Part shown: positions 1 through 8,023 of the stretch, piece after piece | How positions within the stretch are numbered: position 1 is the first letter of the stretch | Layout: every line of letters starts with the position of its first letter | Notes under the pieces: model-generated | Database searches by the model: none | What the model was told of the DNA's origin: nothing | What the model saw: only the letters and a program-made list of their open reading frames with translations | Position numbers and translations under genes: made by a program | From: Sphingobacterium sp. R2 | Lineage (GTDB): Bacteria > Bacteroidota > Bacteroidia > Sphingobacteriales > Sphingobacteriaceae | Reading direction: 5' to 3' | DNA length: 64,000 bases | NCBI RefSeq assembly: GCF_040760075.1 | Contig: NZ_CP142884.1 | Coordinates: 992,001-1,056,000 of the forward strand

Positions 1-1003
1 ATCCACAGAAATTGTTAACTCTTTTACCATTAAATGCAACAGTATATCGCTTATAAAGAACCAGTTCTTCTAATTTTGGCTTTACTTTTTTTATGTCGAT
101 AGTACTTGCTTTTATTAAGTCTAGGAAGTCGTAAGCTTCTAAATCAATATTGTCATCAAACACTAATTGTTGAACGCTTTTAATACTGATATTTTCCGCT
201 AAATGATCTATGAATAAAGGTTTAAGATAGGCAGTAAATTTCTGAATTTTTGATAAGTCAATTAATGCAACATTAGCAGATTTATACTTATCCTCTAAAG
301 ATTCGTAATAATTTACATACTCGTCACAAATAATTTTCAAGTCATCCACTCCTCCAAACAACCTGTTAGCGATTTTTTCATATGGAAATCCATAGGAAAT
401 AACTTCAGATGGAGACGCTACAACATATTTTGCACTATTCCGAATTTCATGAAGAACCTCAATACTGGACATATAACAAGCATCAAAAATGATATATTCG
501 AATTTTATATCTTTTAATGAGTTTTTAAAATCTCTAATTTCCAATTCTTGATTTTGATCTAAACCAAACGATTTGAATTTTACGGTGGTGGGCGGATACC
601 AAGCGGTCGCATGCGAAGATAAAATAAGAGAGTACTTTGTTGATGGATATAATTTTTTCACGTCCGATAATACTTCTTTTAGATGGCTGGGATCAGAAGC
701 ATTCCTATTTTGGTAAACCTTTATAGTGTCGCTATTAATAGAACTCATCTTGCTATTTCTTATTTCTAATATATATGAAAAATTATCGCTGTTTTTTATA
801 TAAACTAGAATCTTTTTACCTTTTATGGGTGTATATCCTTTTTGCAATTTGACAATAGCGTTTTCGATGTCATATCGTAGGTTATTATTCCCAGACATAT
901 AGAATATTGATATATAATCATTTAAATCTCCCTGCTCCTCATTATTTTTACCGCAAGAGAAAAATATTAGAAAAATGAGAATAAGATAATATAGTCTTGA
1001 CAT
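1..1003 (-). CDS. Clostripain-family (peptidase C11) lipoprotein, 3' end beyond the window
   Basis: The frame is open from an ATG at 1003 down to base 1 with no stop, so the C-terminus lies outside the window; 334 residues are visible. The N-terminus is a lipoprotein signal (hydrophobic residues 5-16, then Cys17 in an FFSC context). The motif SSHATAW around His131 and the motif DACYMSSIE around Cys176 match the His and Cys catalytic dyad of family C11, where DxCxMxxxE is typical. C11 enzymes usually cut after Arg or Lys. A secreted, lipid-anchored cysteine protease is therefore likely. It diverges from the lipoprotein gene at 1056 across about 50 AT-rich bases, which contain TATATTTG on this strand (1045-1038), a fair -7 element. 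The natural target is unknown. Confidence 0.8.
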   Translation of the reverse strand, partial: MSRLYYLILIFLIFFSCGKNNEEQGDLNDYISIFYMSGNNNLRYDIENAIVKLQKGYTPIKGKKILVYIKNSDNFSYILEIRNSKMSSINSDTIKVYQNRNASDPSHLKEVLSDVKKLYPSTKYSLILSSHATAWYPPTTVKFKSFGLDQNQELEIRDFKNSLKDIKFEYIIFDACYMSSIEVLHEIRNSAKYVVASPSEVISYGFPYEKIANRLFGGVDDLKIICDEYVNYYESLEDKYKSANVALIDLSKIQKFTAYLKPLFIDHLAENISIKSVQQLVFDDNIDLEAYDFLDLIKASTIDIKKVKPKLEELVLYKRYTVAFNGKRVNNFCG

Positions 1004-1055
1004 TTAAATTTGTATATTTAAACATTATTTATTAACGCAAATATAAATTTAAATT

Positions 1056-2552
1056 ATGAAAAAAAAATATGTTATGCTTGTATTCACGAGCTTATTGATC
1101 TCATCCTGTGCCAAAAAGGTTGAAGTTCCTGAACCTAAAGTAGAATTAAGTCAAAAGAAACCCAAGAAGACTTTTGCATCTCTAGAAGATTTTAACAGTT
1201 ACCTAGAAAAATATAATGACAATGTTTCCTTTAGAAATTCAGCCCAGTCAGAGATCTATGCGCCAGTTGAAATGTTAGTTGAAGATGATGCTTTTGCATC
1301 AGTTTTTAATGAGGATGCCGAAGTCTCAATTGCTGATGTAACCTATAAAGTCACCAATGTTGGGACATTTTTTTCGTTAAATGAACAATCTGAGAATATG
1401 GGACAATATATCAGTGTGAATGAAGATCTAATAAATCAATTACCTCAACCAGAACCAGACGAAGAACCTATTCCTGAATTCTTAATTGCAGCTCAACCAA
1501 ATCTAAACCTCGCTACTCTTGTGGATGAAGAAGATAAAATTTTTTATTTGGGTAATGGGGTTTATTATAAAGACGGAATAGAGGAGAATCTGTATGACAA
1601 TGCCCCAATAGACCATATTGACGATGCAGATAGCCCTATTTCCCCCCTCATTCCGTCTAGCAATACACCGTCAGGCAACTCAACTTCCGCGAATAATTCA
1701 ACTTCTTTTTCCTATTCAAATTATTTTGCTCCCTCTGTTTTTGAAGGGTTGGACTTCTCTAATGCAAAAGTTTATACATACACACAAAAAAATGGCGAAG
1801 TACTGAATGATTTTGGTTCCAAGGATAGACTAGTTGTTCAGTTAAAAGCTAAGAATTTTTTAATCTTTTCTTACGTAAAAGCTTCTGTAAGAATCGACCA
1901 TAAAAAGAAATACTGGTTTGGCTGGAGAACATTACAAAACTATGACGAACTGAGAGCTGGATTTGTTAACCTGACGTTGGATTATAATCTACCTTCATTT
2001 GCTAATTTGCCAAATAATACTCCTAAAAATCCACTAGATAATGGCGCAAATCCATACTTGAAAAAATTTTTCACAATAAAGATTGATGATGATCCATTTG
2101 ATCTTTATCGATTAACCGATATTCTATCTATTCCAAATCTTCCATACAATATCAGAAATATTGTAGAAGATTTTCTAAATAATCCACAATCTGTTTATTC
2201 AGATCTTTTAAATAAACAAAAAAATAATGCTATTCAAACCCTTACAAATTATGTGAAGAGTCAATTGGGCAATAATATTACGACATCCAATAGATTCAGT
2301 TTTGCAATTCCTAGCAATAATTACATTACAATACCACTGATAGAAAAAAAGAAGACTAGTACTGGAGCCAAAATAGAATATACATTTGGCTTTCAAACCA
2401 TGATGATTGGTGTATCAGGCAACAGTATTAATAACCTTAACATCAATGCAAAACCTTCCAATACCCCTAAGATAATATCTGGAGCAGCCTTTGGTGCAGG
2501 AAAACTAAATGGGGTATGGAAAACTTCCGTATTGGTTAAAAACAAAAGCTAA
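1056..2552 (+). CDS. Lipoprotein of unknown function
   Basis: 498 residues with a lipoprotein signal peptide (lipobox ISSC, Cys18). I do not recognise the family. Residues about 20-60 are charged and Pro/Lys-rich, residues about 140-185 are acidic, and residues about 190-220 form a Ser/Asn/Pro-rich linker, so the protein looks like two domains joined by a flexible spacer. The C-terminal half is rich in alternating hydrophobic and aromatic residues, suggesting beta structure. It is followed five bases later by a small beta-barrel-like gene and is probably co-transcribed with it. Base composition is strongly AT-rich, like the divergent C11 peptidase, in keeping with an accessory segment. Confidence 0.7.
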   Translation: MKKKYVMLVFTSLLISSCAKKVEVPEPKVELSQKKPKKTFASLEDFNSYLEKYNDNVSFRNSAQSEIYAPVEMLVEDDAFASVFNEDAEVSIADVTYKVTNVGTFFSLNEQSENMGQYISVNEDLINQLPQPEPDEEPIPEFLIAAQPNLNLATLVDEEDKIFYLGNGVYYKDGIEENLYDNAPIDHIDDADSPISPLIPSSNTPSGNSTSANNSTSFSYSNYFAPSVFEGLDFSNAKVYTYTQKNGEVLNDFGSKDRLVVQLKAKNFLIFSYVKASVRIDHKKKYWFGWRTLQNYDELRAGFVNLTLDYNLPSFANLPNNTPKNPLDNGANPYLKKFFTIKIDDDPFDLYRLTDILSIPNLPYNIRNIVEDFLNNPQSVYSDLLNKQKNNAIQTLTNYVKSQLGNNITTSNRFSFAIPSNNYITIPLIEKKKTSTGAKIEYTFGFQTMMIGVSGNSINNLNINAKPSNTPKIISGAAFGAGKLNGVWKTSVLVKNKS

Positions 2553-2557
2553 CAACT

Positions 2558-3049
2558 ATGCTCAAATACTATTTTATGACCTTATCGGCTTGTATTCTTT
2601 TTAGTACCTCAATGGCGCAAAGAAGACAACAAGCAACGCTTAATGTACTAGGCACAACGCCTTTAATTGGGTTAAAATATGATACAAGAATTTTTAAAGA
2701 ACAGAACGATGGGTTCGGAGTAAATGCTGGTTTAGGTTCTATAGATATGATCGACGATAGTGACCACAAAGTATCAGTAGTACTCGGAACCAACTACCTG
2801 TTTGGTAAAGGACAACATCAATTCCTTTTGGGGGCAAACGTGGCATTTGTTTTCTCCAGAATATATCCCCTGGATGCTGAACCCATCAATACGACAAGAA
2901 CGATTTTCATTCCTGACATTGGTTATCGTTTTTCACCCCGAACAAAGGGATTTACAGGACAAATAACATGGAACCCTCTAAGATCTAATTTAGATAGAGA
3001 AGCTGCATATCAATATTTTGGCATCGGGATTGGATATTCATGGAAATAG
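2558..3049 (+). CDS. Small outer-membrane beta-barrel-like protein, unknown function
   Basis: 163 residues with a cleavable signal peptide (cut probably after SMA, about residue 20). The mature part is a series of short amphipathic strands rich in Gly, Tyr and Phe, and ends in an aromatic-rich strand (IGIGYSW), the usual pattern of a small 8-strand outer-membrane barrel. I do not recognise a specific family. A second ATG at residue 7 is also possible as start. It sits five bases after the unknown lipoprotein and is likely in the same transcript; partnership with that lipoprotein at the outer membrane is an inference from position only. Confidence 0.6.
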   Translation: MLKYYFMTLSACILFSTSMAQRRQQATLNVLGTTPLIGLKYDTRIFKEQNDGFGVNAGLGSIDMIDDSDHKVSVVLGTNYLFGKGQHQFLLGANVAFVFSRIYPLDAEPINTTRTIFIPDIGYRFSPRTKGFTGQITWNPLRSNLDREAAYQYFGIGIGYSWK

Positions 3050-3094
3050 GAGGTATTGCTCTATAATTAATAGCTGCCAATGATACATTGTCCA

Positions 3095-3434
3095 AATCGA
3101 GCAGGAAGATAGCCATTATTTGGCTATCTGTCCTCTCACACCACCCGGCATATGGATCCGTACCAAGACGTTTTGTTAGAATAACGTCGTTTGATGTGTT
3201 GTTATCCAGTAATACTAATCCGCAAATCCTTCGTAGCCTAGTTTTGTAAAGTGCGTATTCGTTAATGTTGTTCCGAGTATGGCAATTATCCATGTTCTAG
3301 TCAGACCGAGACTATGCCGATGACTTCCTTCAGACTCCGCCTAACGGGGGACACCCTTGTCTTGAGCTAACGCTTCCAACTATAAAGATTTGTTCGGCAC
3401 TTGCACCCTAGAGTTATACCCATGCTAAGCGCAC
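3095..3434 (-). mobile_element. ORF-less group II intron remnant
   Basis: Read on the minus strand, the element begins GTGCGC at 3434, the consensus 5' end of bacterial group II introns. It keeps blocks that recur in domain I of such introns: GGGTGCAAGTGCCGAAC (about 3402-3386), CAAGGGTGTCCCC (about 3361-3349) and GCGGAGTCTGAAGGAAG (about 3341-3325). Near 3130 it has GGTGGTGTGAGAGG followed by a hairpin (GATAGCC/GGCTATC) and CTGCTCGATT, resembling the domain V-VI end. Only about 340 nt lie between the two ends, so the middle with the reverse-transcriptase ORF is gone. It starts directly after the T-run of the asd terminator, the kind of site used by group IIC introns. The exact 3' boundary is uncertain by a few bases. 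Confidence 0.65.
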
Positions 3435-3435
3435 A

Positions 3436-3470
3436 AAAAGAGCCCCCATGAACGTAATCATGAGGGCTCC
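3436..3470 (-). terminator. asd transcription terminator
   Basis: On the minus strand a 12-bp stem (GAGCCCTCATGA pairing with TCATGGGGGCTC, one wobble) is followed directly by TTTTT. It lies 26 bases after the asd stop. The intron remnant begins at the next base. Confidence 0.85.
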
Positions 3471-3495
3471 ATATTTATTATGGAATCTACTTGAG

Positions 3496-4485
3496 TTAGA
3501 TCAATCCTTTTTCAGCTAATAACTCGGCTACTTGGACGGCGTTGGTTGCAGCACCTTTACGTAAGTTATCCGCTACTACCCACATATTAAGGGTATTAGG
3601 TTGAGATTCATCACGACGTATACGTCCAACAAAAACTTCATCTCTACCATGTGCATCTTTCGGCATCGGATATTGGAGTGAAGATGGGTCGTCAACAACA
3701 ATACAACCACTTTGTGCCGCTAAAGCTGCACGTACATCATTCAAATCAAAGTCATTTTCAAATTCGATATTCAACGACTCAGAGTGTCCACCCATTACAG
3801 GAATGCGCACTGTCGTTGCAGTGACTTTAATAGAATCATCACGCATGATTTTATTTGTTTCAAGAATCATTTTCATCTCCTCTTTTGTATAGCCGTTTTC
3901 TTGGAAAACATCAATATGAGGGATTACATTGAGATCAATCTGATAAGGATAAGCTTTCTCACCATCTTTTCCGGCACGCTCATCCATTAATTGGTTGACG
4001 GCTTTTACACCCGTACCTGTCACAGATTGGTAAGTCGAAACTACCACACGCTTAATTTTATATTTATCGTGTAATGGCTTCAATGCCACTACCATTTGTA
4101 TCGTCGAACAGTTTGGATTTGCAATAATCTTGTCGTCAGCAGATAACACATCACCGTTTACTTCCGGAACCACCAGTTTTTTTGTAGGATCCATACGCCA
4201 AGCCGAAGAATTGTCGATCACCGTAATTCCAGCTTCAGCAAATTTAGGCGCAAATTCTTTCGATGTATCACCGCCAGCGGAAAACAAAGCAACATCAGGT
4301 TTCAAAGCAATAGCCTCAGATGGAGTCACCACCTTATACTTCTTTCCCTTGAATTCAATTTCCTTACCCTTGCTACGCTCTGAAGCTACTGGAATTAATT
4401 CTGTTACTGGGAAATTTCGCGCCGCCAACACGGTTAGCATTTCAGTACCTACAAGGCCTGTTGCGCCGACTACTGCCACTTTCAT
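3496..4485 (-). CDS. asd: Aspartate-semialdehyde dehydrogenase
   Basis: 329 residues, normal length for the family. It reduces aspartyl phosphate to aspartate semialdehyde, the branch-point intermediate for lysine/diaminopimelate, threonine and methionine. The N-terminal nucleotide-binding loop GATGLVG is at residues 7-13, the catalytic cysteine is Cys126 in NPNCST, and the active-site histidine is His234 in GGHSES. It is a single-gene unit with its own terminator at 3436-3470; the 574 bases upstream hold no other gene on this strand. The next gene upstream, divergent, is a threonine dehydrogenase, so production and breakdown of threonine-family amino acids lie back to back. Confidence 0.96.
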   Translation of the reverse strand: MKVAVVGATGLVGTEMLTVLAARNFPVTELIPVASERSKGKEIEFKGKKYKVVTPSEAIALKPDVALFSAGGDTSKEFAPKFAEAGITVIDNSSAWRMDPTKKLVVPEVNGDVLSADDKIIANPNCSTIQMVVALKPLHDKYKIKRVVVSTYQSVTGTGVKAVNQLMDERAGKDGEKAYPYQIDLNVIPHIDVFQENGYTKEEMKMILETNKIMRDDSIKVTATTVRIPVMGGHSESLNIEFENDFDLNDVRAALAAQSGCIVVDDPSSLQYPMPKDAHGRDEVFVGRIRRDESQPNTLNMWVVADNLRKGAATNAVQVAELLAEKGLI

Positions 4486-4854
4486 TTTTGTCTGTGTTTA
4501 AATTGTGTATATAAAATTTGTTATTTGATTTTTTTTTAGTTGATTCTCGAAGAATGAATTCTTCAAATTTAAAAAATATTCAGCAATTTCACTATTAAAA
4601 TAACAAAATATTAGTCCCTCTACTAAAAATGTCACAACATTTAGAGTTTATTGGCGCTAATTGCCGAAGAACGATCTCTACATCACGTACCAGCCGATAA
4701 AATTTAATATTAAAGCAATTCAAAAAAAGTAAAAATTTTCGCTGCTTATTCAAAAAAAAAGAACAAACGATTGAAACAGTTTAAAATCTCATAAAAACAG
4801 CCCCAAGAGTCTATAAATTAACATTTTTTACACACATCATCCAGCATCTAACAG

Positions 4855-4884
4855 TTGATAGATACTGAAAAGCCTTTATATTTG
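4855..4884 (+). promoter_or_regulatory. Promoter of the threonine dehydrogenase gene
   Basis: A TTG -33 element (4855-4857), a 19-bp spacer and TATATTTG (4877-4884) fit the Bacteroidetes TTG/TAnnTTTG pattern. Transcription should begin near 4890, which leaves an unusually long leader of about 170 bases before the ATG at 5060. Confidence 0.6.
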
Positions 4885-4926
4885 CATCATAAACCGCCAT
4901 GGTTGAAATTTCATTTTCATTACACG

Positions 4927-5007
4927 ATGAAACGTAAATTATGTCAGGCTAGATCCTGTCCTAATCGATGGGAACAAATGAGCGGAGCGATTCCTTTATA
5001 CTGTTGA
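4927..5007 (+). CDS. Possible 26-residue small ORF in the leader of the threonine dehydrogenase gene
   Basis: An ATG at 4927 opens a frame of 26 codons ending in TGA at 5005-5007. The peptide is Cys-rich (positions 6, 11 and 26) and basic at its N-terminus (KRK). Its ATG lies in the 3' arm of a small hairpin (TTTCAT, 4915-4920, pairing with ATGAAA, 4927-4932). It lies wholly inside the predicted transcript leader, so it could be a regulatory leader peptide, a small protein or a chance frame. No family is recognised. Confidence 0.3.
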   Translation: MKRKLCQARSCPNRWEQMSGAIPLYC

Positions 5008-5059
5008 GCATGGACACTCAAGATGGTAAAAGTAGTAGCTTCATAAATTAAACTTACAA

Positions 5060-6007
5060 ATGAAAGAAAGCATTATTATCATTGGTGCAAATGGCCAGAT
5101 CGGCACAGAATTAGCTATCGCATTGCGCAAAAAGTTTGGTGCAGAGAATGTTGTAACCACTGACATTAGAGAACCACAGATTAAAAGCCCTGACGAAAAT
5201 TTCGAAATCGCTAATGTTCTTGACAAAAATGGACTTGAGAAATTATTTCAACAATATAAACCTACTCAAGTATACCTACTAGCGGCTATGCTTTCGGCTA
5301 CAGGAGAGAAGTACCCTGAAAAAGCTTGGGAATTGAATATGAATGGCTTATTAAATGTTCTTGATTTAGCTGTGAGCTATAAAGTTTCGAAGATATTTTG
5401 GCCAAGCTCAATTGCTGTTTTCGGACCGCATTCTCCAAAAAATAATACAGAACAATATTGTGTAATGGATCCAAACACAATTTATGGTATCAGCAAACTT
5501 GCAGGCGAGCGCCTCATAGAATGGTATCAAGAACACCGTGGTCTTGATATTCGCAGCCTCCGTTATCCTGGCATCATTTCTTGGAAAACTGAACCAGGAG
5601 GTGGTACAACGGATTATGCAGTAGACATTTTTTATGAAGCATTAAAAACCGGTTCCTATGCTTGCTTCCTATCTGAAAACACAGCATTACCGATGTTGTA
5701 CATGGAGGACGCCATTCGGGGTACACTCGAATTAATGGATGCACCAAAAGAAAGACTAAGCATTCGCCACAGTTATAATCTTGGAGGTATCACATTTACT
5801 CCAAAAGAACTTGCACAAGAAATTAAAAAAATTCTTCCTAATTTTGCAATCTCTTACGTAGAGAACGATCCGAGACAACAGATTGCCGATTCATGGCCTG
5901 CTAGTCTAGATGACTCCTATGCAAGAAAAGACTGGAATTGGACGCCAGAATTTGACATCCAAAAGATGACGGTCGACATGATTGAAAATCTTAAAAACAA
6001 AATATAA
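5060..6007 (+). CDS. L-threonine 3-dehydrogenase, short-chain (epimerase-like) type
   Basis: 315 residues of the extended short-chain dehydrogenase fold. The NAD-binding motif GANGQIG is at residues 9-15 and the catalytic pair is Tyr142 and Lys146 in YGISK, with Ser116/Ser117 nearby. The overall sequence (WPSSIAVFGPHSP, RYPGIIS, a GGGTTDYAV loop) is that of the UDP-galactose-epimerase-like threonine dehydrogenases, which oxidise threonine to 2-amino-3-ketobutyrate. The family assignment is from recalled similarity; another NAD-dependent epimerase is the alternative. yebC follows after two bases, so they are probably co-transcribed from the promoter at 4855-4884. Confidence 0.8.
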   Translation: MKESIIIIGANGQIGTELAIALRKKFGAENVVTTDIREPQIKSPDENFEIANVLDKNGLEKLFQQYKPTQVYLLAAMLSATGEKYPEKAWELNMNGLLNVLDLAVSYKVSKIFWPSSIAVFGPHSPKNNTEQYCVMDPNTIYGISKLAGERLIEWYQEHRGLDIRSLRYPGIISWKTEPGGGTTDYAVDIFYEALKTGSYACFLSENTALPMLYMEDAIRGTLELMDAPKERLSIRHSYNLGGITFTPKELAQEIKKILPNFAISYVENDPRQQIADSWPASLDDSYARKDWNWTPEFDIQKMTVDMIENLKNKI

Positions 6008-6009
6008 CA

Positions 6010-6735
6010 ATGGGAAGAGCTTTCGAATTCAGAAAAGAGCGGAAATTCAAACGCTGGGCCAAAATGGCCGTTCAATTTACACGTTTAGGTAAAGAAATCG
6101 CTATGGCGGTTAAAGAAAGCGGCCCTCATCCCGAAACCAACTCGAGACTTCGTACAGCAATACACAATGCCAAGGCTGTTAATATGCCCAAGGATCGTAT
6201 TGAAGCCGCAATCAAACGTGCTTCAGAGAAAGATTCCAAGGGTTATGAAGAATATGTATACGAAGGCTATGGCCCTCATGGTGTACCTGTTTTAATTGAA
6301 ACTGCGACAGATAACACCAACCGCACCGTAGGAAACATCCGCAGCTATTTTACGAAAGCAGGTGGTTCACTAGGAAAAACAGGATCACTGGATTTTATTT
6401 TCAACCGCAAATCCATTTTCCGTTTTGCTGCAACAGAAGAACTGGACTTAGAAGAGTTGGAATTAGAGTTGATCGATGGAGGCTTAGAAGAATTATACGT
6501 GGAATCTGATGAAGAGGGAAATGATGTTGCTGTCGTTCAAACTTCTTTTGAAGACTTTGGTAATATGCAAAAATTACTGGAAGAGAAAGGAATTGAGGTG
6601 AAATCTGCGAAATTGGAACGCATCGCCTTATCGCATTCAGATATTACCGAAGAACAAGCAGCGGATGTCTTAAAGATGATCGATAAAATCGAAGAAGATG
6701 ATGATGTTCAAGCTGTATACCATAATATGGCATAG
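6010..6735 (+). CDS. yebC: YebC/PmpR family protein
   Basis: 241 residues covering the whole family: an N-terminal basic helical domain (MGRAFEFRKERKFKRWAKMA), a central block MPKDRIEAAIKRAS and the GYGPHGVPVLIE motif that marks the family. YebC-type proteins are known as transcription regulators and, in recent work, as translation factors that help ribosomes through difficult stretches such as proline runs; which applies here cannot be told. The ATG at 6010 follows the preceding stop by two bases, indicating one operon. A strong terminator at 6760-6780 ends the unit. Confidence 0.93.
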   Translation: MGRAFEFRKERKFKRWAKMAVQFTRLGKEIAMAVKESGPHPETNSRLRTAIHNAKAVNMPKDRIEAAIKRASEKDSKGYEEYVYEGYGPHGVPVLIETATDNTNRTVGNIRSYFTKAGGSLGKTGSLDFIFNRKSIFRFAATEELDLEELELELIDGGLEELYVESDEEGNDVAVVQTSFEDFGNMQKLLEEKGIEVKSAKLERIALSHSDITEEQAADVLKMIDKIEEDDDVQAVYHNMA

Positions 6736-6759
6736 TTAAGTAATCTATCAAATAATAAA

Positions 6760-6785
6760 AAAGAGCGCTAGTCGCTCTTTTTTAT
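6760..6785 (+). terminator. Terminator after yebC
   Basis: AAAGAGCG (6760-6767) pairs with CGCTCTTT (6773-6780) around a five-base loop, followed by more T residues. It stands 25 bases after the yebC stop. Confidence 0.85.
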
Positions 6786-6819
6786 TTAAAACCCCACCCA
6801 GCACCGTCAGAAAAATTAC

Positions 6820-6827
6820 TACATTTG
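6820..6827 (+). promoter_or_regulatory. Candidate -7 element of the repeat-protein gene
   Basis: TACATTTG fits TAnnTTTG and lies 28 bases before the ATG at 6856, just after the yebC terminator. No TTG is seen at the -33 position, so this is a weaker call. Confidence 0.4.
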
Positions 6828-6855
6828 TAATAGACTAAATCAAACTCGTATCAGA

Positions 6856-7959
6856 ATGACTTTTGAAGAATTTTTCATAAAAAAGAAAATTGATTTAAAA
6901 GCTTTACAAGCTGCAGATAAACCTTTATTTGAAGAGTTTAAAGCGCATTATTCTGCTATGGGGGAAAAGAGTTTTGACCACAGCAAAAAGTTTTGGTTCA
7001 ATAAACTCCGAAAAAGTTTCCATCTAGCAGAGGAGGAAACTGTCATTGCAAAACCTATTGTAAAGCAGGTTATCACTGATACAGCATCCGAGACCTCCAG
7101 TATTCATACCGCAAAACCAGCAGGCTTTAAACCGCGATTCAAGGCTCCGTCTACAGCCGGAGAAGATGAAATCAACGCAACATCCAAAAAGGAAATAACT
7201 GATTCAGCGGAATCCACTCCTGATTCAATACCGACGGGATTCAAACCGAGATTCAAAGCCGGAGTAACCAAAGCTCCTGACGCAGCCGCAAGCACATCTG
7301 CATCCGAAGAAACGACCGACGAGACAACAAACTCCGCTCCAAAACCCACAGGCTTCAAACCGAGGTTCAAAGCAGGAGTAACCAAAGCTCCTGACGCAGC
7401 CGCAAGCACATCTGCATCCGAAGAAACGACCGACGAGACAACAAACTCCGCTCCAAAACCCACAGGCTTCAAACCGAGGTTCAAAGCAGGAGTTACTAAA
7501 GCTCCTGACGCAGCCGCAAACACATCTGTACCAGAAGAAAAAGCCGACGAGGCAATAACAGCCGCTCCAAAACCCACAGGCTTCAAACCAAGGTTCAAAG
7601 CTGGAGTAACAAAAACGGAATCTTCTGAACAGGCACAACTGCCCGATACGAAAGACGAAATTAAGCTAGATAACAGCGTAAAAACTGAACCTGAAAACAG
7701 CAGCACAGAAACACAGGAATCCGCTGCAAGTAAACCCACGGGCTTCAAACCGAGGTTCAAAGCTGGCATAACCAAAACGGAAACTTCTGAACAGACACAG
7801 CTGCCCGATACGAAAGACGAAATTAAGTTAGATAACAGCGTAAAAGCTGAACGTGAAAACAGCAGCACAGAAACACAGGAACCCGCTGCCAGTAAACCCA
7901 CAGGCTTCAAACCGAGGTTCAAAGCTGGCGTAACAAAAATTGACAAAAAGGAAGAATAA
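6856..7959 (+). CDS. Repeat protein with seven GFKPRFKA motifs, unknown function
   Basis: 367 residues. Residues 1-57 form a compact charged/aromatic N-terminal domain (FEEFF, FWFNKLRKSFHL), which I believe is found in other Sphingobacteriaceae hypotheticals. The rest is low-complexity: seven copies of the basic motif P-x-GFKPRFKA separated by acidic Ser/Thr/Ala/Glu linkers. Two unit sizes occur: 38 residues (114 bp, from 7264) and 54 residues (162 bp, from 7606). The copies at 7264-7377 and 7378-7491 are identical in DNA, a recent duplication. No signal peptide or membrane segment is visible, so it is probably cytoplasmic. Alternating basic motifs and acidic linkers hint at nucleic-acid or protein binding, but no function is assigned. 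Confidence 0.8.
   Translation: MTFEEFFIKKKIDLKALQAADKPLFEEFKAHYSAMGEKSFDHSKKFWFNKLRKSFHLAEEETVIAKPIVKQVITDTASETSSIHTAKPAGFKPRFKAPSTAGEDEINATSKKEITDSAESTPDSIPTGFKPRFKAGVTKAPDAAASTSASEETTDETTNSAPKPTGFKPRFKAGVTKAPDAAASTSASEETTDETTNSAPKPTGFKPRFKAGVTKAPDAAANTSVPEEKADEAITAAPKPTGFKPRFKAGVTKTESSEQAQLPDTKDEIKLDNSVKTEPENSSTETQESAASKPTGFKPRFKAGITKTETSEQTQLPDTKDEIKLDNSVKAERENSSTETQEPAASKPTGFKPRFKAGVTKIDKKEE
7264..7605 (+). repeat. Three tandem 114-bp coding repeats, first two identical
   Basis: Units begin at 7264, 7378 and 7492. The first two match at every base; the third has diverged in the linker but keeps the GFKPRFKA segment. Such an array can gain or lose units by slippage or recombination without breaking the frame. 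Confidence 0.9.
7606..7929 (+). repeat. Two tandem 162-bp coding repeats
   Basis: Two near-identical 54-codon units, starting at about 7606 and 7768, each containing a TKDEIKLDNSVK linker and ending in GFKPRFKA. They continue the array at 7264-7605 but with a different, longer linker. Confidence 0.8.
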
Positions 7960-8023
7960 TTTTCACTACATTTAGACTGATTTTTTTAATTATTTTTAAA
8001 TTCCGATTAAAAACCAAAGACCA

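Larger units (their letters stand above)
4486..5059. other. Intergenic region between asd and the threonine dehydrogenase gene
   Basis: 574 bases of divergent spacer. The left half is AT-rich with several A-runs and shows no gene. The right half holds a good rightward promoter (4855-4884), a transcribed leader of roughly 170 bases and a possible 26-codon ORF (4927-5007). I saw no known riboswitch core. Confidence 0.6.

Noticed and set aside
2985..3293. 102-codon minus-strand frame within the intron remnant
   Set aside because: It is not a reverse-transcriptase fragment; the sequence belongs to structured intron RNA and runs into the neighbouring gene.
7264..7605. CRISPR-like regular spacing
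   Set aside because: The units are directly adjoining coding repeats in frame with no spacers, and no cas gene is near.
7104..7946. Long open frame on the minus strand opposite the repeat protein (280 codons)
   Set aside because: It arises from the codon bias of the repeats on the other strand, contains the same repeat pattern in reverse, and has no start region or family features.
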